DNA of 64,000 nt from Lepas anatifera (Eukaryota; Arthropoda; Thecostraca; Lepadidae). Where the stretch lies: contig JAOTON010002091.1 in the NCBI GenBank assembly GCA_034440635.1, positions 248,001-312,000 on the forward strand, given 5' to 3'. The translations under genes were made by a program, and so were the position numbers. The notes beneath the pieces were generated by a model that made no database searches, was not told the origin of the DNA, and saw nothing but the letters and a program-made list of their open reading frames with translations. Below, one piece after another: positions 21,802 through 32,609 of the stretch (the stretch's first letter is position 1; each line of letters opens with the position of its first letter).

Positions 21802-23062
21802 GTGTCCTCCTACAAGCCGGACCAGAACACGAAGCGATAGCAGGAGGGCGACGATGACGAAGAGGAGCCGGCTCGGAAGCGAGCGCCTCCGGGGGTCGGA
21901 GAGGGCGAGGAGCCCTCTACTGATGACTTACTGCGCATGGTGGAGGAGGATCCGGAGGTGGAGCCGATGGACGAAAACCTGCTGAAGCGGCTGGTACTAC
22001 AGCTGGAGAAGTGTATCCTCAAGAACCAGGAGATGCGGACCAAGCACGCCGACGCCCCGGAGGGGTTCCTCGACTCTGAACTGGCCCTCCACGAGGCCAT
22101 ACAGGCGCTGCACGCGGTGGCCACGGGCCCGGAGCTGTTCCCGCGGCTGGTGGAGCTGGGCACGGTGAGCTCGCTGCTGGCGCTACTGGCCCACGACAAC
22201 ACTGACGTCACCATAGCTGTCATCGACCTGCTGCAGGAGCTGACTGACGTCGACACAAACTCGGACGAGGCTGAGCGGGGCGCTGAGCGTCTGGTGGCGG
22301 AGCTGCTGGAGCAGCAGGCGGTCGCCGTGCTGGTTCACACCATGGAGCGGCTGGACGAGGCCGTGGCCGAGGAGTCGGCGGGCGTCGACAGCGCGCTGGC
22401 CATGGTAGAGAACGTGACGGAGCTGCGGCCGGCGGCCTGCCTGCCGGCCGCCCAGCAGGCCTGCTGCAGTGGCTGCTGACCGGGCTGCAGAGGAAGGCGC
22501 CCTTCGACGCCAACAAGCTTTACGCCAGCGAGATGCTGTCCGTACTGGTGCAGAGTCATGAGGAGAACAGGACGATGCTGGGGGAGTTGGAGGGGATCGA
22601 CGTCCTGCTGCAGCAGCTGGCCTACTACAAACGCCACGACCCGAGCTCCTCAGAGGAGCAGGAGTGCATGGAGAACGTGTTCGACGCGCTCTGCTCGATG
22701 CTGCTGGTGGCGTAGAACAAGGAACGCTTCCTGAGGAGCGAGGGGCTCCAGCTGATGAACCTCATGCTCAGAGAAAAGAAGCTATCGCGGAACGGGGCGT
22801 TAAAGGTGTTGAACTACGCCACCTCCGGCCCCTCGGGTGCCGATAACTGCAACAAGCTGGTGGAGATCCTCGGCCTGTGCACTCTCTTCCCCCTGTTTAT
22901 GCACACTCCGCGCAAGCACAAGCGGAAAGGTCTCAGCGTTGAAGAGCGCGAAGAACACGTGGTGTCGATCCTGTGTGGTCTTCTGCGTCACTGTCGTGGC
23001 CAGCTGCGGCAGCGGATCATCTCCAAATTCACCGAGAACGACTGCGAGAAAGAATTTAAAAA
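21802..23062 (+). pseudogene. CTNNBL1: CTNNBL1 retrocopy (beta-catenin-like 1), broken
   Basis: The translation follows animal CTNNBL1, a nuclear armadillo-repeat protein associated with the Prp19 spliceosomal complex, from near its N-terminus (SYKPDQNTKR) through LLALLAHDNTDVTIAVIDLL, FDANKLYASEML, GIDVLLQQL, EGLQLMNLMLREKK and KFTENDCEK. Matching is from memory of the family. No introns interrupt about 415 codons, which points to an origin from spliced mRNA. Lesions are a TAG after NTKR at 21838-21840, a frameshift near 22440-22450 (after RPAACLPAA) and a TAG in LLVA*NKERF (22713-22715). The copy stops about three quarters of the way through the protein, where A-rich sequence and ATATAT follow. 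It lies inside LINE-B in the same orientation. Confidence 0.87.
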
Positions 23063-23770
23063 AATATATATATATCAGGTGTCGCGCCATATTACGTGAG
23101 CTCATTTCGTTTTGCTATGTTCATTTCGTTCTTGTATTGCTATTTTTGCTTTTTCTCGCTGCTCTTGTGCTGTTCCATTTAACTCAACTTTTGTTTATCC
23201 GTTTTCGTTTGCTTTTTGCGCACTTAGTGTCATCTCTGCTCTCATTTCGCCTGGTTATGTTCTGCGTCCTGCTTTTGCGCTGCTGGCTTCCTGCTCGTTG
23301 CTTTGTCTTTGCTTCATTAATTTGTTTTTGCTTCATTAATTGCCAAAATTATCTGTTCTTATCCGGCACAATGTGTGTGAACCTGGGTGTTTTTCTTTTC
23401 CTTCGTTTGTGACTAACGTGAAGAACATTTGTGGGCCCACAACTTCAATCAAACATATAATTATAATTGGTTAGTTTTTTCCGTCATTTTATTTGTTTTG
23501 TTAGGCACGTTTTGGATGATCTGTCTGCTCATTTTATTTTGTATTGCTTCTCTTTTTTGTTTTTCTGCTTTGTTTTTGTGTTATTTCTACTGACCAGCAT
23601 TATTATTTGTCCTAATCTCATAACATACTAATATCACAACATACTCACCTTGTGCTGTACTGTATGACTATTACTTGCCTCTCTCATGTTTCTTATCTGC
23701 TGTTCATGTCCTTTGCCTCTTCACCTGTCTATATGGAAAATGAAATAAAAATTGATTGATTGATTGATTG
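23063..23770 (+). other. T-rich 3' region and tail of LINE-B
   Basis: This is T-rich, non-coding sequence with repeated TTCGTTTTG-like words. It ends in an AATAAA signal and four TTGA/GATT units that abut the target-site duplication. The long frame at 22837-23412 runs through it in a frame unrelated to CTNNBL1 and is accidental. Whether all of it belongs to LINE-B or part came with CTNNBL1 cannot be decided from one copy. Confidence 0.65.
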
Positions 23771-23778
23771 ACGTCATA

Positions 23779-24099
23779 GTAGGTGACAGCGGTATCGTTT
23801 TCCAGCTGATAGCCAGCACAAGCCTGATCCGAGAACAGCTGACAGCTGACGTTGCTGGAAATTTGTCCGAAGTTCAGGGCCTGACATCGAGGGTGAATTG
23901 CACATTCTCTGAGGCAGTGATACGATTGGTTTAGGAGGACCTCTTTTAGCGGTGACTGTCCAGTGATTTTCTTACCATGGCGGTGAAGACTGATGCCATA
24001 CTTTATCTGCACACCGTGAGCTTGAGTGATAACTATGGCTGCTACTATTGTGTAGCAGAAAACCGATGGAAACTTACGTGCCATCGAAATGTGTGTCAT
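23779..24099 (-). pseudogene. PAN/FAMeT gene copy 1, 5' part
   Basis: This encodes the signal peptide (ARKFPSVFCYTIVAAIVITQ) and the PAN/apple domain up to NDTAVTYYDV, where LINE-B interrupts it. The start is taken at 24099, with A at -3; a second in-frame ATG follows five codons later. Past the junction the frame reads into the LINE tail as NQSINQ, so any transcript would give a truncated secreted PAN-only protein of about 125 aa. Confidence 0.87.
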
Positions 24100-25172
<1,073 letters not shown>

Positions 25173-26212
25173 GGGAAAAATTGACAAAGCTACAGGGTAT
25201 AACATTTTCGGAGGATTAGGCGAGTAGACAGTATGGCTTGTGTGAAAGTTAAACATATTCCGTGTGAAGTCTGAAGCAGCTTTCCCAATGGCTTCAAAGG
25301 GTTGTTGGGGTGTTCATAGGTCAGAGCCGCATGACGAAATCCATTGAGCAAAGCGGATTGAGATTTCTCAGGAGGCTCTATTCTGGCCGCTTGGCGGTTC
25401 TGTCCGTTGATGCCAGGGCTCTGCAATTGTGTAGGGTGATAGCCCCTTTACGCTAGACGCCCAAACTAAGGCCCCCAAATCGAAGTTTGAAATAGTTTTT
25501 GAGAAACTCTGGAGTAAATGTTTTCAATTTTGCATTTTTCAATTTTTATTTCTTAAGCGACGAACTTGCAATTTGCCTTCTTTCGAATAAGCAACAGGGG
25601 CCACCTAAGAAAAAAACGAACTGGTCAGACAATATTTATTACGCTAAAACGCAGTATTTCTAATACAAGAAAAAAGAAATTTAAATTTGACAGCCGAACT
25701 TTTAAGCTCGAAATGTAAGAAGACACGCTTCATTAAGTTTAAAAAGCAGCCTCCTGGAGGCAACTAGGTCAATTTTCTTGTGCTTAGGCATAGTTTCCAG
25801 AAGAAAACTTAAAATTCTGACCTAGTTTTTGTCATTTTTCCGGAGGGCTACATTTTGCTCATTTCATTTAAATCTTAATATCTCGCGATCTAATGCGCCG
25901 ATTTGACTTTTCATTTAAAATAATGAAAGAACATTGATTCATCCTGATAATATTTGGAGATGGATATCGTGATATTAAAATTATTTGTTTTAGATGTATA
26001 AACATAATTTTAATTGAAAAACTTTTATTTGTAGCTTCTCAGTTCTGAGCACACGTCATTCACAAGCTCACAATCGACATGGCTGAATAGGAAAATTAAT
26101 TACAATCGATTCATTCATTTACACTACCCACCTATCTCCAACAGCTTTCGAGTAATTCGTCCGAAAGGGTATTTCAAGGAGCTAAATTTCTCGGAACACG
26201 TTTGCTTCTCAC
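25173..26212. other. Conserved AT-rich stretch without genes, unit 1
   Basis: This is nearly identical to 48594-49633. No coding frame, RNA or repeat structure was recognised. Confidence 0.6.
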
Positions 26213-26970
26213 TACACTGAAAACCAAACTACACCAAAAACTAGAATAGTTCTACGGTGCCAAAAACGACACCTTATTTTGGCGTGATTCTACGCCCTTT
26301 TTAACACCGGTGTAACACTTGAATGCATGTAAAAATGAAGAATACAACTGCAACCCAGGGGATAAAAAACTATCCCACGTATAGTAATATTCCCCTTTGA
26401 AGAATCTTTCTACGGTGCCCAAAACGACACTTTATTTTGGAGTTAAACTACGCCGGTGTAAAAAGGGTGTAAAACACAAATGCATGTGTAATTGGGGAAT
26501 ATTTCTACACTACTGGAGTAGAAAGATCCAAAGTGAAATTTATATGGTGTAAAGTGACATGTATCTGGTGTAAAACTATTCCTCAGTGAAATTGCGCGGG
26601 TAGAAAAATCCTCGCATGGTGCAAAACGATCCAACGTTCTGAAACCCATTGCTCATGGAAAGGAAAGAGTGGTAAAAAAACGATCCGGTGTATTTTTATG
26701 ATTCATTCATCGTCACACTTGATTAAAATTATCGCTATAGCGTGATAGAAATACGCACAAGAAACATGTAAACAAAGACAAAACACAACAACGGACAGGA
26801 CGAAAATCACAGCTCGTAGATGACAATTAAGAACAATGAAAGGGTAAAATTAAATGCACTAGAAATCACGTTTAAATTAAATGACACAATAATTTTAACG
26901 ACATTTTGCCCTGTGCTCTCTTAACAAAAACTGATCACTCCGTCTGGACTTTTCCGTCCCACTCACCGAC

Positions 26971-27272
26971 CTACCCCACCCCATATATCTCACGCCGGAT
27001 ACTTTCGGCGGCCTTGCTCAGCGGGGCCTGGAATCCCCACACTTTGTAGACCAACTCAAAGAGGACCCGGCAGGGTCCTCTAAACGGCAGATAGTAGACG
27101 GCATGGGCAGCCACCAACGCAGCCAAAGTATTTGCTCCTTTGCCCTCGATCGGGAACACCTCTACCTCCCCCACGTGGAGGACACCGTTTCGCACGAATG
27201 CCGAAGACGTGTCGCTCTCCATATCCTCCAAGGTGGCGCCGCAACCATAGATCAGAGTACGGAGTTCGTCGT
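26971..27272 (-). CDS. Terminal exon of unknown transposon-borne gene
   Basis: A 3' splice site (AAAAATTCCTCCACAG) precedes an open exon that begins in phase with the exon at 29425-29551 (A + AC = Asn). It then reads DDELRTLIYGCG, LHVGEVEVFPIEGKGANTLA, VYYLPFRGPCRVLFELVYKV and ends ESIRREIYGVG-stop. The ALVAAHAVYYLPF..P pattern recalls a C-terminal segment seen in many uncharacterised multi-copy invertebrate proteins; that is a recollection, not a match I can test. Product and role are unknown. It could be an element-encoded protein or a captured host gene end. Confidence 0.5.
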
Positions 27273-27431
27273 CTGTGGAGGAATTTTTATTTCATCTTGG
27301 GACCAACACTTCAAAGGAATATCTTTTTTCCTTAAATGAAACTTAAGACGCCTTTTGGCGATACCCGAGCGGCCGCTCCCGTTTCAAAATTACAAATGAA
27401 TGTTGGCCTAACCTTTAGGCATCATTGGCTT

Positions 27432-29045
27432 ATTACCGAGCGGACGCGAAGCGTCCGCGAGGTCTACCTCTAGCTTAGTAGGGAAATTTGCATACGACCC
27501 GGCCCGGCCCGACCCGACCGTACGGACGCTTTTGGCGAGCTTATAACTCTACAGTTATGAGTCGCAGCGAAATGGAATTTGCACCTTCAGGTAGCTGCAT
27601 CAATTCAATTGTGTGTTAATTTTTCCCAGAAAGACATCCTACGACCAAGACTTTTGGAATAACTGAAAGTTCAAAATTCAAAGTTCAAAGTTTTATTCGA
27701 GAGAGGTCCGCACGTGAGGTATGGGGTTTCACCTTTCACGTTAAGATTTAAAATGGAGCAGGCTACTAAAAGACAAACGCATCTGCGACGTTCCATACCA
27801 GTCAATACAATATTTCATACGGATAAAACAGACAGAAAAGCAAAACACGAGCTACAAGGCTAAAACAAACGTGTAAAAAGTCTAAACACAGGTCAGCAAC
27901 AATCGGTCGATGGGTATAAGAGGCAAATAACATAAAGATATAAACTTCTCTCGCCAAAACATACAACTGGCGCCAGTGCTGATCTTAGTCGATATTTTAA
28001 ATCCTCCGTTGAAAATATGAATCTATTCCGTTGAACGAACCCATTACGCAGCTTGTTTGCAACCGAACGCTTGAAAAATCAAGGCTTATTTGTGCTATCT
28101 CACGCTCATTTCGGCTGCAGATATTCTGTTTTTCAAGCACTGAACCTCTAGAAATATAGATTCTGAGGGCGTCGCAAGGTCTCGCGGAAACACATACTCC
28201 TCATAAGTGGTGTAACGTTAGTGCTCGATATTCTAATACGTTGGATTTATTTGATGCAGCTACCCGATGGTGCCAGTTTCGTTTCCTTACGATAAGTTAT
28301 CAAAGTCTACCTGAAAAGCTGTAGATGAGTTACCAGGCGCCCTGTAGACGGCACACAGAATAACAGACTTCCTGTTCCAACTGAGTACATTCCAGAACGA
28401 TTCTAATTTGGAGTTCGGAGTGCTAGTACTGGGGATTTTGATGTTTTTCACTTCAATACCACTGCGAGAAAGTAGAGCCACACCTCCATCCCCTTCGGGG
28501 GGGGGGCAAAAGAGCGATCTAAACGCGCTAGTTTGTAGCCAGGAAATACGAGCTATATATATTACGCAGGCTAGCAAATAAGGTAGAAACTTTACAGAAT
28601 AATTGATGAACGATGTACAACGTTGGGACCTAAGTCATTGCCAAATTATTGAGTTTTCTTGTTAGAACCTACAGAAAAACACCTCTTCAGGAATCGGAAC
28701 CTTTTCTCCGAGCCAACGCGCATGCCAGAAATAAGTATTTTCTCCATATTTTTCAGCATGGCAGCTTCTCAAAACTATTGTCCGGCGCGTGTTGCAGGGT
28801 CTCGGGAAAACGTACACCCCTGGTAGGTAGACTAACGGTCTTGCTTGAAAAAAAAACTTGGCACAGGAATTGAATTGATGCAGCTACCTGATGAAGCAAA
28901 TGTCATTTCCCTGCGAAATTTACTTGCAGAGGTATAAGCTTGCCAAAATCGTAAGTACGGTCGGGTTGGGCCGGCCGGTTCGTATGCAAATGTTAGTACT
29001 AAGCTAGAGGTAGACCTCGCGGACAGTTCGGGTCCGCTAGGTAAC
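27432..29045. mobile_element. Nested long-inverted-repeat element
   Basis: Arms of about 170-180 bp (27432-27610 and 28868-29045) are inverted copies of each other: TTACC(G/T)AGCGGAC ... GTCCGCGAGGTCTACCTC, TTTGCATACGA.CCGGCC, and AGGTAGCTGCATCAATTCAA. Between them lies a LINE fragment plus a diverged direct repeat (about 28085-28300 versus 28700-28920). The element sits in the intron between the two exons of the transposon gene. No clear target duplication was found, so it may be a foldback-like or degenerate TIR element. Confidence 0.65.
27668..28577 (-). pseudogene. LINE fragment with endonuclease remnant
   Basis: At the left, the minus strand ends in AATAAAACTTTGAACTTTGA, a short-repeat LINE tail. 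At 28287-28577 a frame reads GDGGVALLSRSGIEVKNI, FWNVLSWNRKSVILCAVYRA and FQVDFDNLS, which fits the middle of a LINE endonuclease domain. Endonuclease and 3' tail are only about 600 bp apart, so the RT has been deleted. It belongs to a family different from LINE-A, -B and -C. Confidence 0.65.
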
Positions 29046-29424
29046 GAGATATTTGCGTTTCCGTGAAATCTTGAACACCCTACGAGCACAAATTTGAGAG
29101 GTTCAGTGCTTGCAACAAGAAAAAACTGCATATCTACAGCCCAAATGCGCGTGAGTAAAGATGAACAAGTATTATTTCTGAAGAGTTTAGTGGAAATAAC
29201 TCATCAGAATAATCGGTACGTTCGACAATTTCTGAGGGACAAATTGAATTTTCCTGTTGTTTTGCTACCATGTTCTACGAAAAATATGTTATTCAGTCAA
29301 AATAATACATAGAAAGGTGTTGTGAGTACCATTATTGACGAAAATCCAAGAGGGGGGTACAATCCCCCGGCGTGTAAACTTATTTGGCTAGACGGCTCAA
29401 GACGACGTAACTTAAGGTACTCAC

Positions 29425-29551
29425 TGTTGTTGACGTCCTTCAGTCCTACTACGTTGGCGGAGTAATCTTCTGCCAGCTTCGATAGCAGTGCTGTGAGTTG
29501 CTCCCTCACTGGGTCGTGTCTCCCCATTACTCTTGCCATGTCGTCCCACAT
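29425..29551 (-). CDS. Internal exon of the unknown transposon-borne gene
   Basis: This exon lies between a good acceptor (GTTCGTTTCAG) and a consensus donor (ACA|GTGAGT). It reads MWDDMARVMGRHDPVREQLT then LLSKLAEDYSANVVGLKDVN and ends in phase 1, which joins in frame to the exon at 26971-27272 across an intron of about 2.1 kb. A second donor/acceptor-like pair lies immediately upstream (29568-29579), so more exons are likely to the right, but none was identified with confidence. Confidence 0.5.
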
Positions 29552-29579
29552 CTGAAACGAACATTACCTTGTAGAGATC

Positions 29580-30041
29580 CTGGAGCAGGACAGCAAATAA
29601 CAACAGAATCTAAAGGAATATCTATCGAGGGTATAAGGAAATCCCTGTCCAGCGCCGTCCAGGAAAAAGTGATACCCGTAATAAAAGTTACACTCATATA
29701 TGCCCAGTTTACAAGATATGAGCATGTTAAACCCCGCCCGTACAGGGAGAGGTTTAACAAACCTTTAAGGTTTTCGGACGCTAGCCCTAAGGTTGTCGGA
29801 AACAGCAAAAAATTGAAATAAAAAACGGCAGCGCAGAGCGCTACCGTACTTGGCACACTCTTTGGAGCATTCATTCCGTGTTTTGGAGAATGTCGTTTTT
29901 TCAGGTCATGGGTCTATGACCTGAGCGCCGAAGGCATGTCAAGGTAATTTTGACACCAGGACCAGATATCACACGAATGCCGGAAGTTCTTCTCTGTCGC
30001 TCTTCATAAATTGACCCCGAATGTTTGTCATTGATCTTTCA

Positions 30042-30090
<49 letters not shown>

Positions 30091-31899
30091 ATATATATAT
30101 GCTGTTATATATAGCATAGCATATATAGCAGCAAATATCCACCAGGACGCCAAAAGGGATGACAACCCCTCATTCCGGCACGGGTTACGGTATGCTGTTA
30201 TCGGATACCCATTGTTTTTTTTACGGTTTCAGGGTCAGGACGCATGCAGATTTTATATATTCTAATTTCAAGAAAATTGGAGGCCAAAATCTTTTTTAAA
30301 AAATTTCAAATTTAAATTTTTTATTTCAAAATTTTATACATTTTAAAAGATTTCAAAAAAATTATTGACAATCATTTGTTTTCTTCAAGTGTCCTCTCGA
30401 AAACCTCTAACCGATTTTGAATATATTTGCAACTTTTTTAGGTACAATGCTTTGAATGTTTTCAAACATGCAAGGACGTCGCAATTTGACGTCACTATTG
30501 CCACTAAACCAAAAGTGGAAGGTCTGTTTCGACCACAGATTCGGATTCTAGACTATGACAAACCTAGATACACCTCATTTCATAGAGATCTAAGGGGGTG
30601 CCGTGTACCCCATTGGTTGAGTTGGCCATGGTTGGTTGAGTGAGACCATGCTATATGGCTCCAAATTATGGCATCAACAAATTTTGATAAGGTCAAATTA
30701 TGACTTGTCATGACACAAAAACTAAAAATCATGAGCGAAAAGACGAAAAGCAAAAAACTGGGAGGCATTGTCAATAATCATGCCCCAGCTAGATATGATA
30801 CGTAATACCTAACCTTCTCATGAAACCATGCATGTAACGCCCACATTCACAACAAAATTCTCAACTCACCCTGTCCCTGGACCCAAAGCAGCAACCATAC
30901 TTAAAGTAGGTGGGTAGGTATTATCCATGGCTCAAAACGAAGTAAGAGCAACGCATATAAAGAAAAAATATACCAAGCTCGTTACTGAGCCTTAGATCAC
31001 TATTTTCAGCACATTGTACGGTTTCGGTATCTAGTCACACTCGTTTTTCCGGTGGTTTTATATCGCAATACCACTCCACAAACCTTCACCGCTCGTCGAC
31101 GAAAACAACTGGATTAGAAATGGCGCGCTTCAGAACACGTGGTCTACTGTCGGTGCCTCTACCGACTTATACTGCGTAGAAGCTGTGAGCTATTTCGGCT
31201 AACAACCACCATCGACCGCGTGGAAAAGACCGATTTACTTACATTTTCGGTAATATTTTGCTTTTTTGCCGACTTGGATGATTTTGGGTCTTTTAGCCAA
31301 TTTATAGTACCTGACATCATTACCTCCACCGTTTTTCGTGGAAGACGCGGGGACGCCCCACATGTGTTAATCATGGCAGAGGCGAATCTAGACAGTTATT
31401 TTGGGGGAGGAGACAAAGAGGCAAAAAATCGTGAAAATATTTTTTATAATAAATTCTGCGAAAATTCGAGATGTTTGTGTTGTCGGCCGACAGGTTTATA
31501 CCTAACCCACCCTGGAACCGCTCCTGCATGGTGGTAGAATTAGACTGTCGCTCATAGAATTAAACCAAATCTAAAACACGTGGGGGATAGGTTCACGCTG
31601 GAGGGTAAAAAAGTCAGTGTGGTGCTTTGTTTACGCTATATGTATGAATAAATTTACGACTACAGTGTAAACTTATTCTCTTTAAATTAAGTAACGGTTA
31701 ATATTACACCCGGGTTTTGCCATAGGAGTAAAATTGCCCGGTGGTAAAAGATAAAAACGATTTAATTATTCCAGGTTGTGGAACTAGTATTCTGATCACC
31801 TAATTGTACGCGATCTTGTGCGATAATTATACAACACGTGGTAAATTAATGCCTAAAACTGGAATAAATTAGCCCCGGGCCAGTGCTAGAATAATCACC
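29580..31899. other. Right part of the 5.7-kb transposon
   Basis: This is mostly AT-rich and without a supported gene. It holds an (AT)n tract at 30044-30100 followed by ATATAGCA repeats. Frames at 30365-30643 and 31139-31537 show no domain and no conserved counterpart. Confidence 0.45.
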
Positions 31900-32148
31900 T
31901 TGGTGTAGTTTGGTTTTCAGTGTATATGGTTTCAAGTCCTCATAATAAATGGAAGTGGATGCAATTTGGCATAAGGCTAGCTTAGGGTCCTGGGTCGCCG
32001 ATACAAGTAATTCTAGGCCAATATAGTGTTTTGTTCGTCTTCTAGAAGCAGCTTTGTACCATGGCTTTTCTATACGAACACAGCACCCGGCGCCACGATC
32101 ACGGCATAGTTTTGATTGAGTGATTCCGGCCAGTGACCTCCTCACGGG

Positions 32149-32488
32149 CAGGGGCGGACGCAGGCCCGAGTTTGGGGGACCAAACCCAAGTCTGCCTCTT
32201 CTCCGGGGGGGGATGGGGGGTGGGAGCGAAGATTTTTTTGCTCTACAGACCTAGTGTAAACACCTTTTTTCAGTGTGCGACAGACCTAGTATAAGCTACC
32301 TCTCCAAGTACATGATCGCTCTCCGGGGGGGGGAGCGAATATTTTTTTGCTCTACAGACCTAGTGTAAAAAACACCTGTTTTCGAAAAATTTCCGGCGTT
32401 TGAGGGGGCCAAAAGATAGTTTGCCTCCCCCTCCAGCGCTTTGGGGGGAATGGCCGGAATGCCCCCCCCCCTGCGTCCGCCAATGCTG
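32149..32488. mobile_element. MITE at the unit 1/2 junction
   Basis: The left end is CAGGGGCGGACGCAGG and the right end (reverse complement) is CAGCATTGGCGGACGCAGG. Both are flanked by the 5-bp direct repeat ACGGG (32144-32148 and 32489-32493). Inside are G/C runs and two GAGCGAA(G/T)ATTTTTTTGC blocks. It is non-coding and about 340 bp long. The ends and the 5-bp duplication suggest a hAT-like non-autonomous element. Complete copies stand at both internal unit junctions, and only the right end survives at the start of unit 1. Confidence 0.8.
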
Positions 32489-32528
32489 ACGGGTCACAGG
32501 TGTAGGGTTAGTGGGAGCCGGTAAAGTG

Positions 32529-32602
32529 CGGCGGGGTGGTCTAGTGGTAAGAGGCCCTGTCTCGTAATCAGGGGTACCCAGTTTGAATCCGGGGTTGACT
32601 GC
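32529..32602 (+). repeat. tRNA-Thr(CGT)-like SINE head, unit 2
   Basis: The arrangement is as in unit 1: A box TGGTCTAGTGGTAAGAGG, loop CTCGTAA, B box GTTTGAATCC. The T stem pairs slightly better here (CCCAG/CCGGG), but the acceptor arm is again unpaired. Confidence 0.6.
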
Positions 32603-32609
32603 GGAATAT

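Larger units (their letters stand above)
17348..23770 (+). mobile_element. LINE-B insertion with captured CTNNBL1 copy
   Basis: The insertion is bounded by an 8-bp target-site duplication, ACGTCATA (17340-17347 and 23771-23778). Single copies of this site are in unit 2 (47153-47160) and unit 3 (63727-63734). The right end has a polyadenylation signal and short-repeat tail, AATAAAAATTGATTGATTGA, typical of CR1/jockey-type LINEs. Inside are a 5' region (17348-18011), an endonuclease-RT frame (18012-21019), a (TC)n tract, two ~110-bp tandem copies, a CTNNBL1 copy and a T-rich 3' region. The element itself is AT-rich while the CTNNBL1 part is GC-rich. Confidence 0.93.
26215..31922. mobile_element. 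5.7-kb CACTG-ended TIR transposon (CMC-like), unit 1 only
   Basis: Perfect 23-bp inverted repeats starting CACTGAAAACCAAACTACAC occupy 26215-26237 and 31900-31922. The flanks carry TA, and unit 2 (49634-49635) preserves the empty site, CTCAC-TA-TGG; one extra TA is present at the right edge. The left 500 bp is crowded with GGTGTAAAA/CTACGCCGG and TTCTACGGTGCC motifs, like subterminal repeats. CACTG ends, short TIRs, TA targets and subterminal repeats fit the CACTA/Mirage/Chapaev (CMC) group, but no transposase was recognised. It encodes at least two spliced exons on the minus strand and hosts further nested elements. Confidence 0.85.

Noticed and set aside
21411..23440. Pack-MULE-type capture of CTNNBL1 with 9-bp GGGCCCACA target duplication
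   Set aside because: The 9-mers are there, but no convincing terminal inverted repeats were found at the inferred ends, and GGGCCC is a palindrome that may recur by chance in a LINE 3' region.
31139..31537. 132-codon plus-strand frame in the right part of the 5.7-kb transposon
   Set aside because: Low-complexity Cys/Phe-rich translation without domain, splice linkage or second copy.
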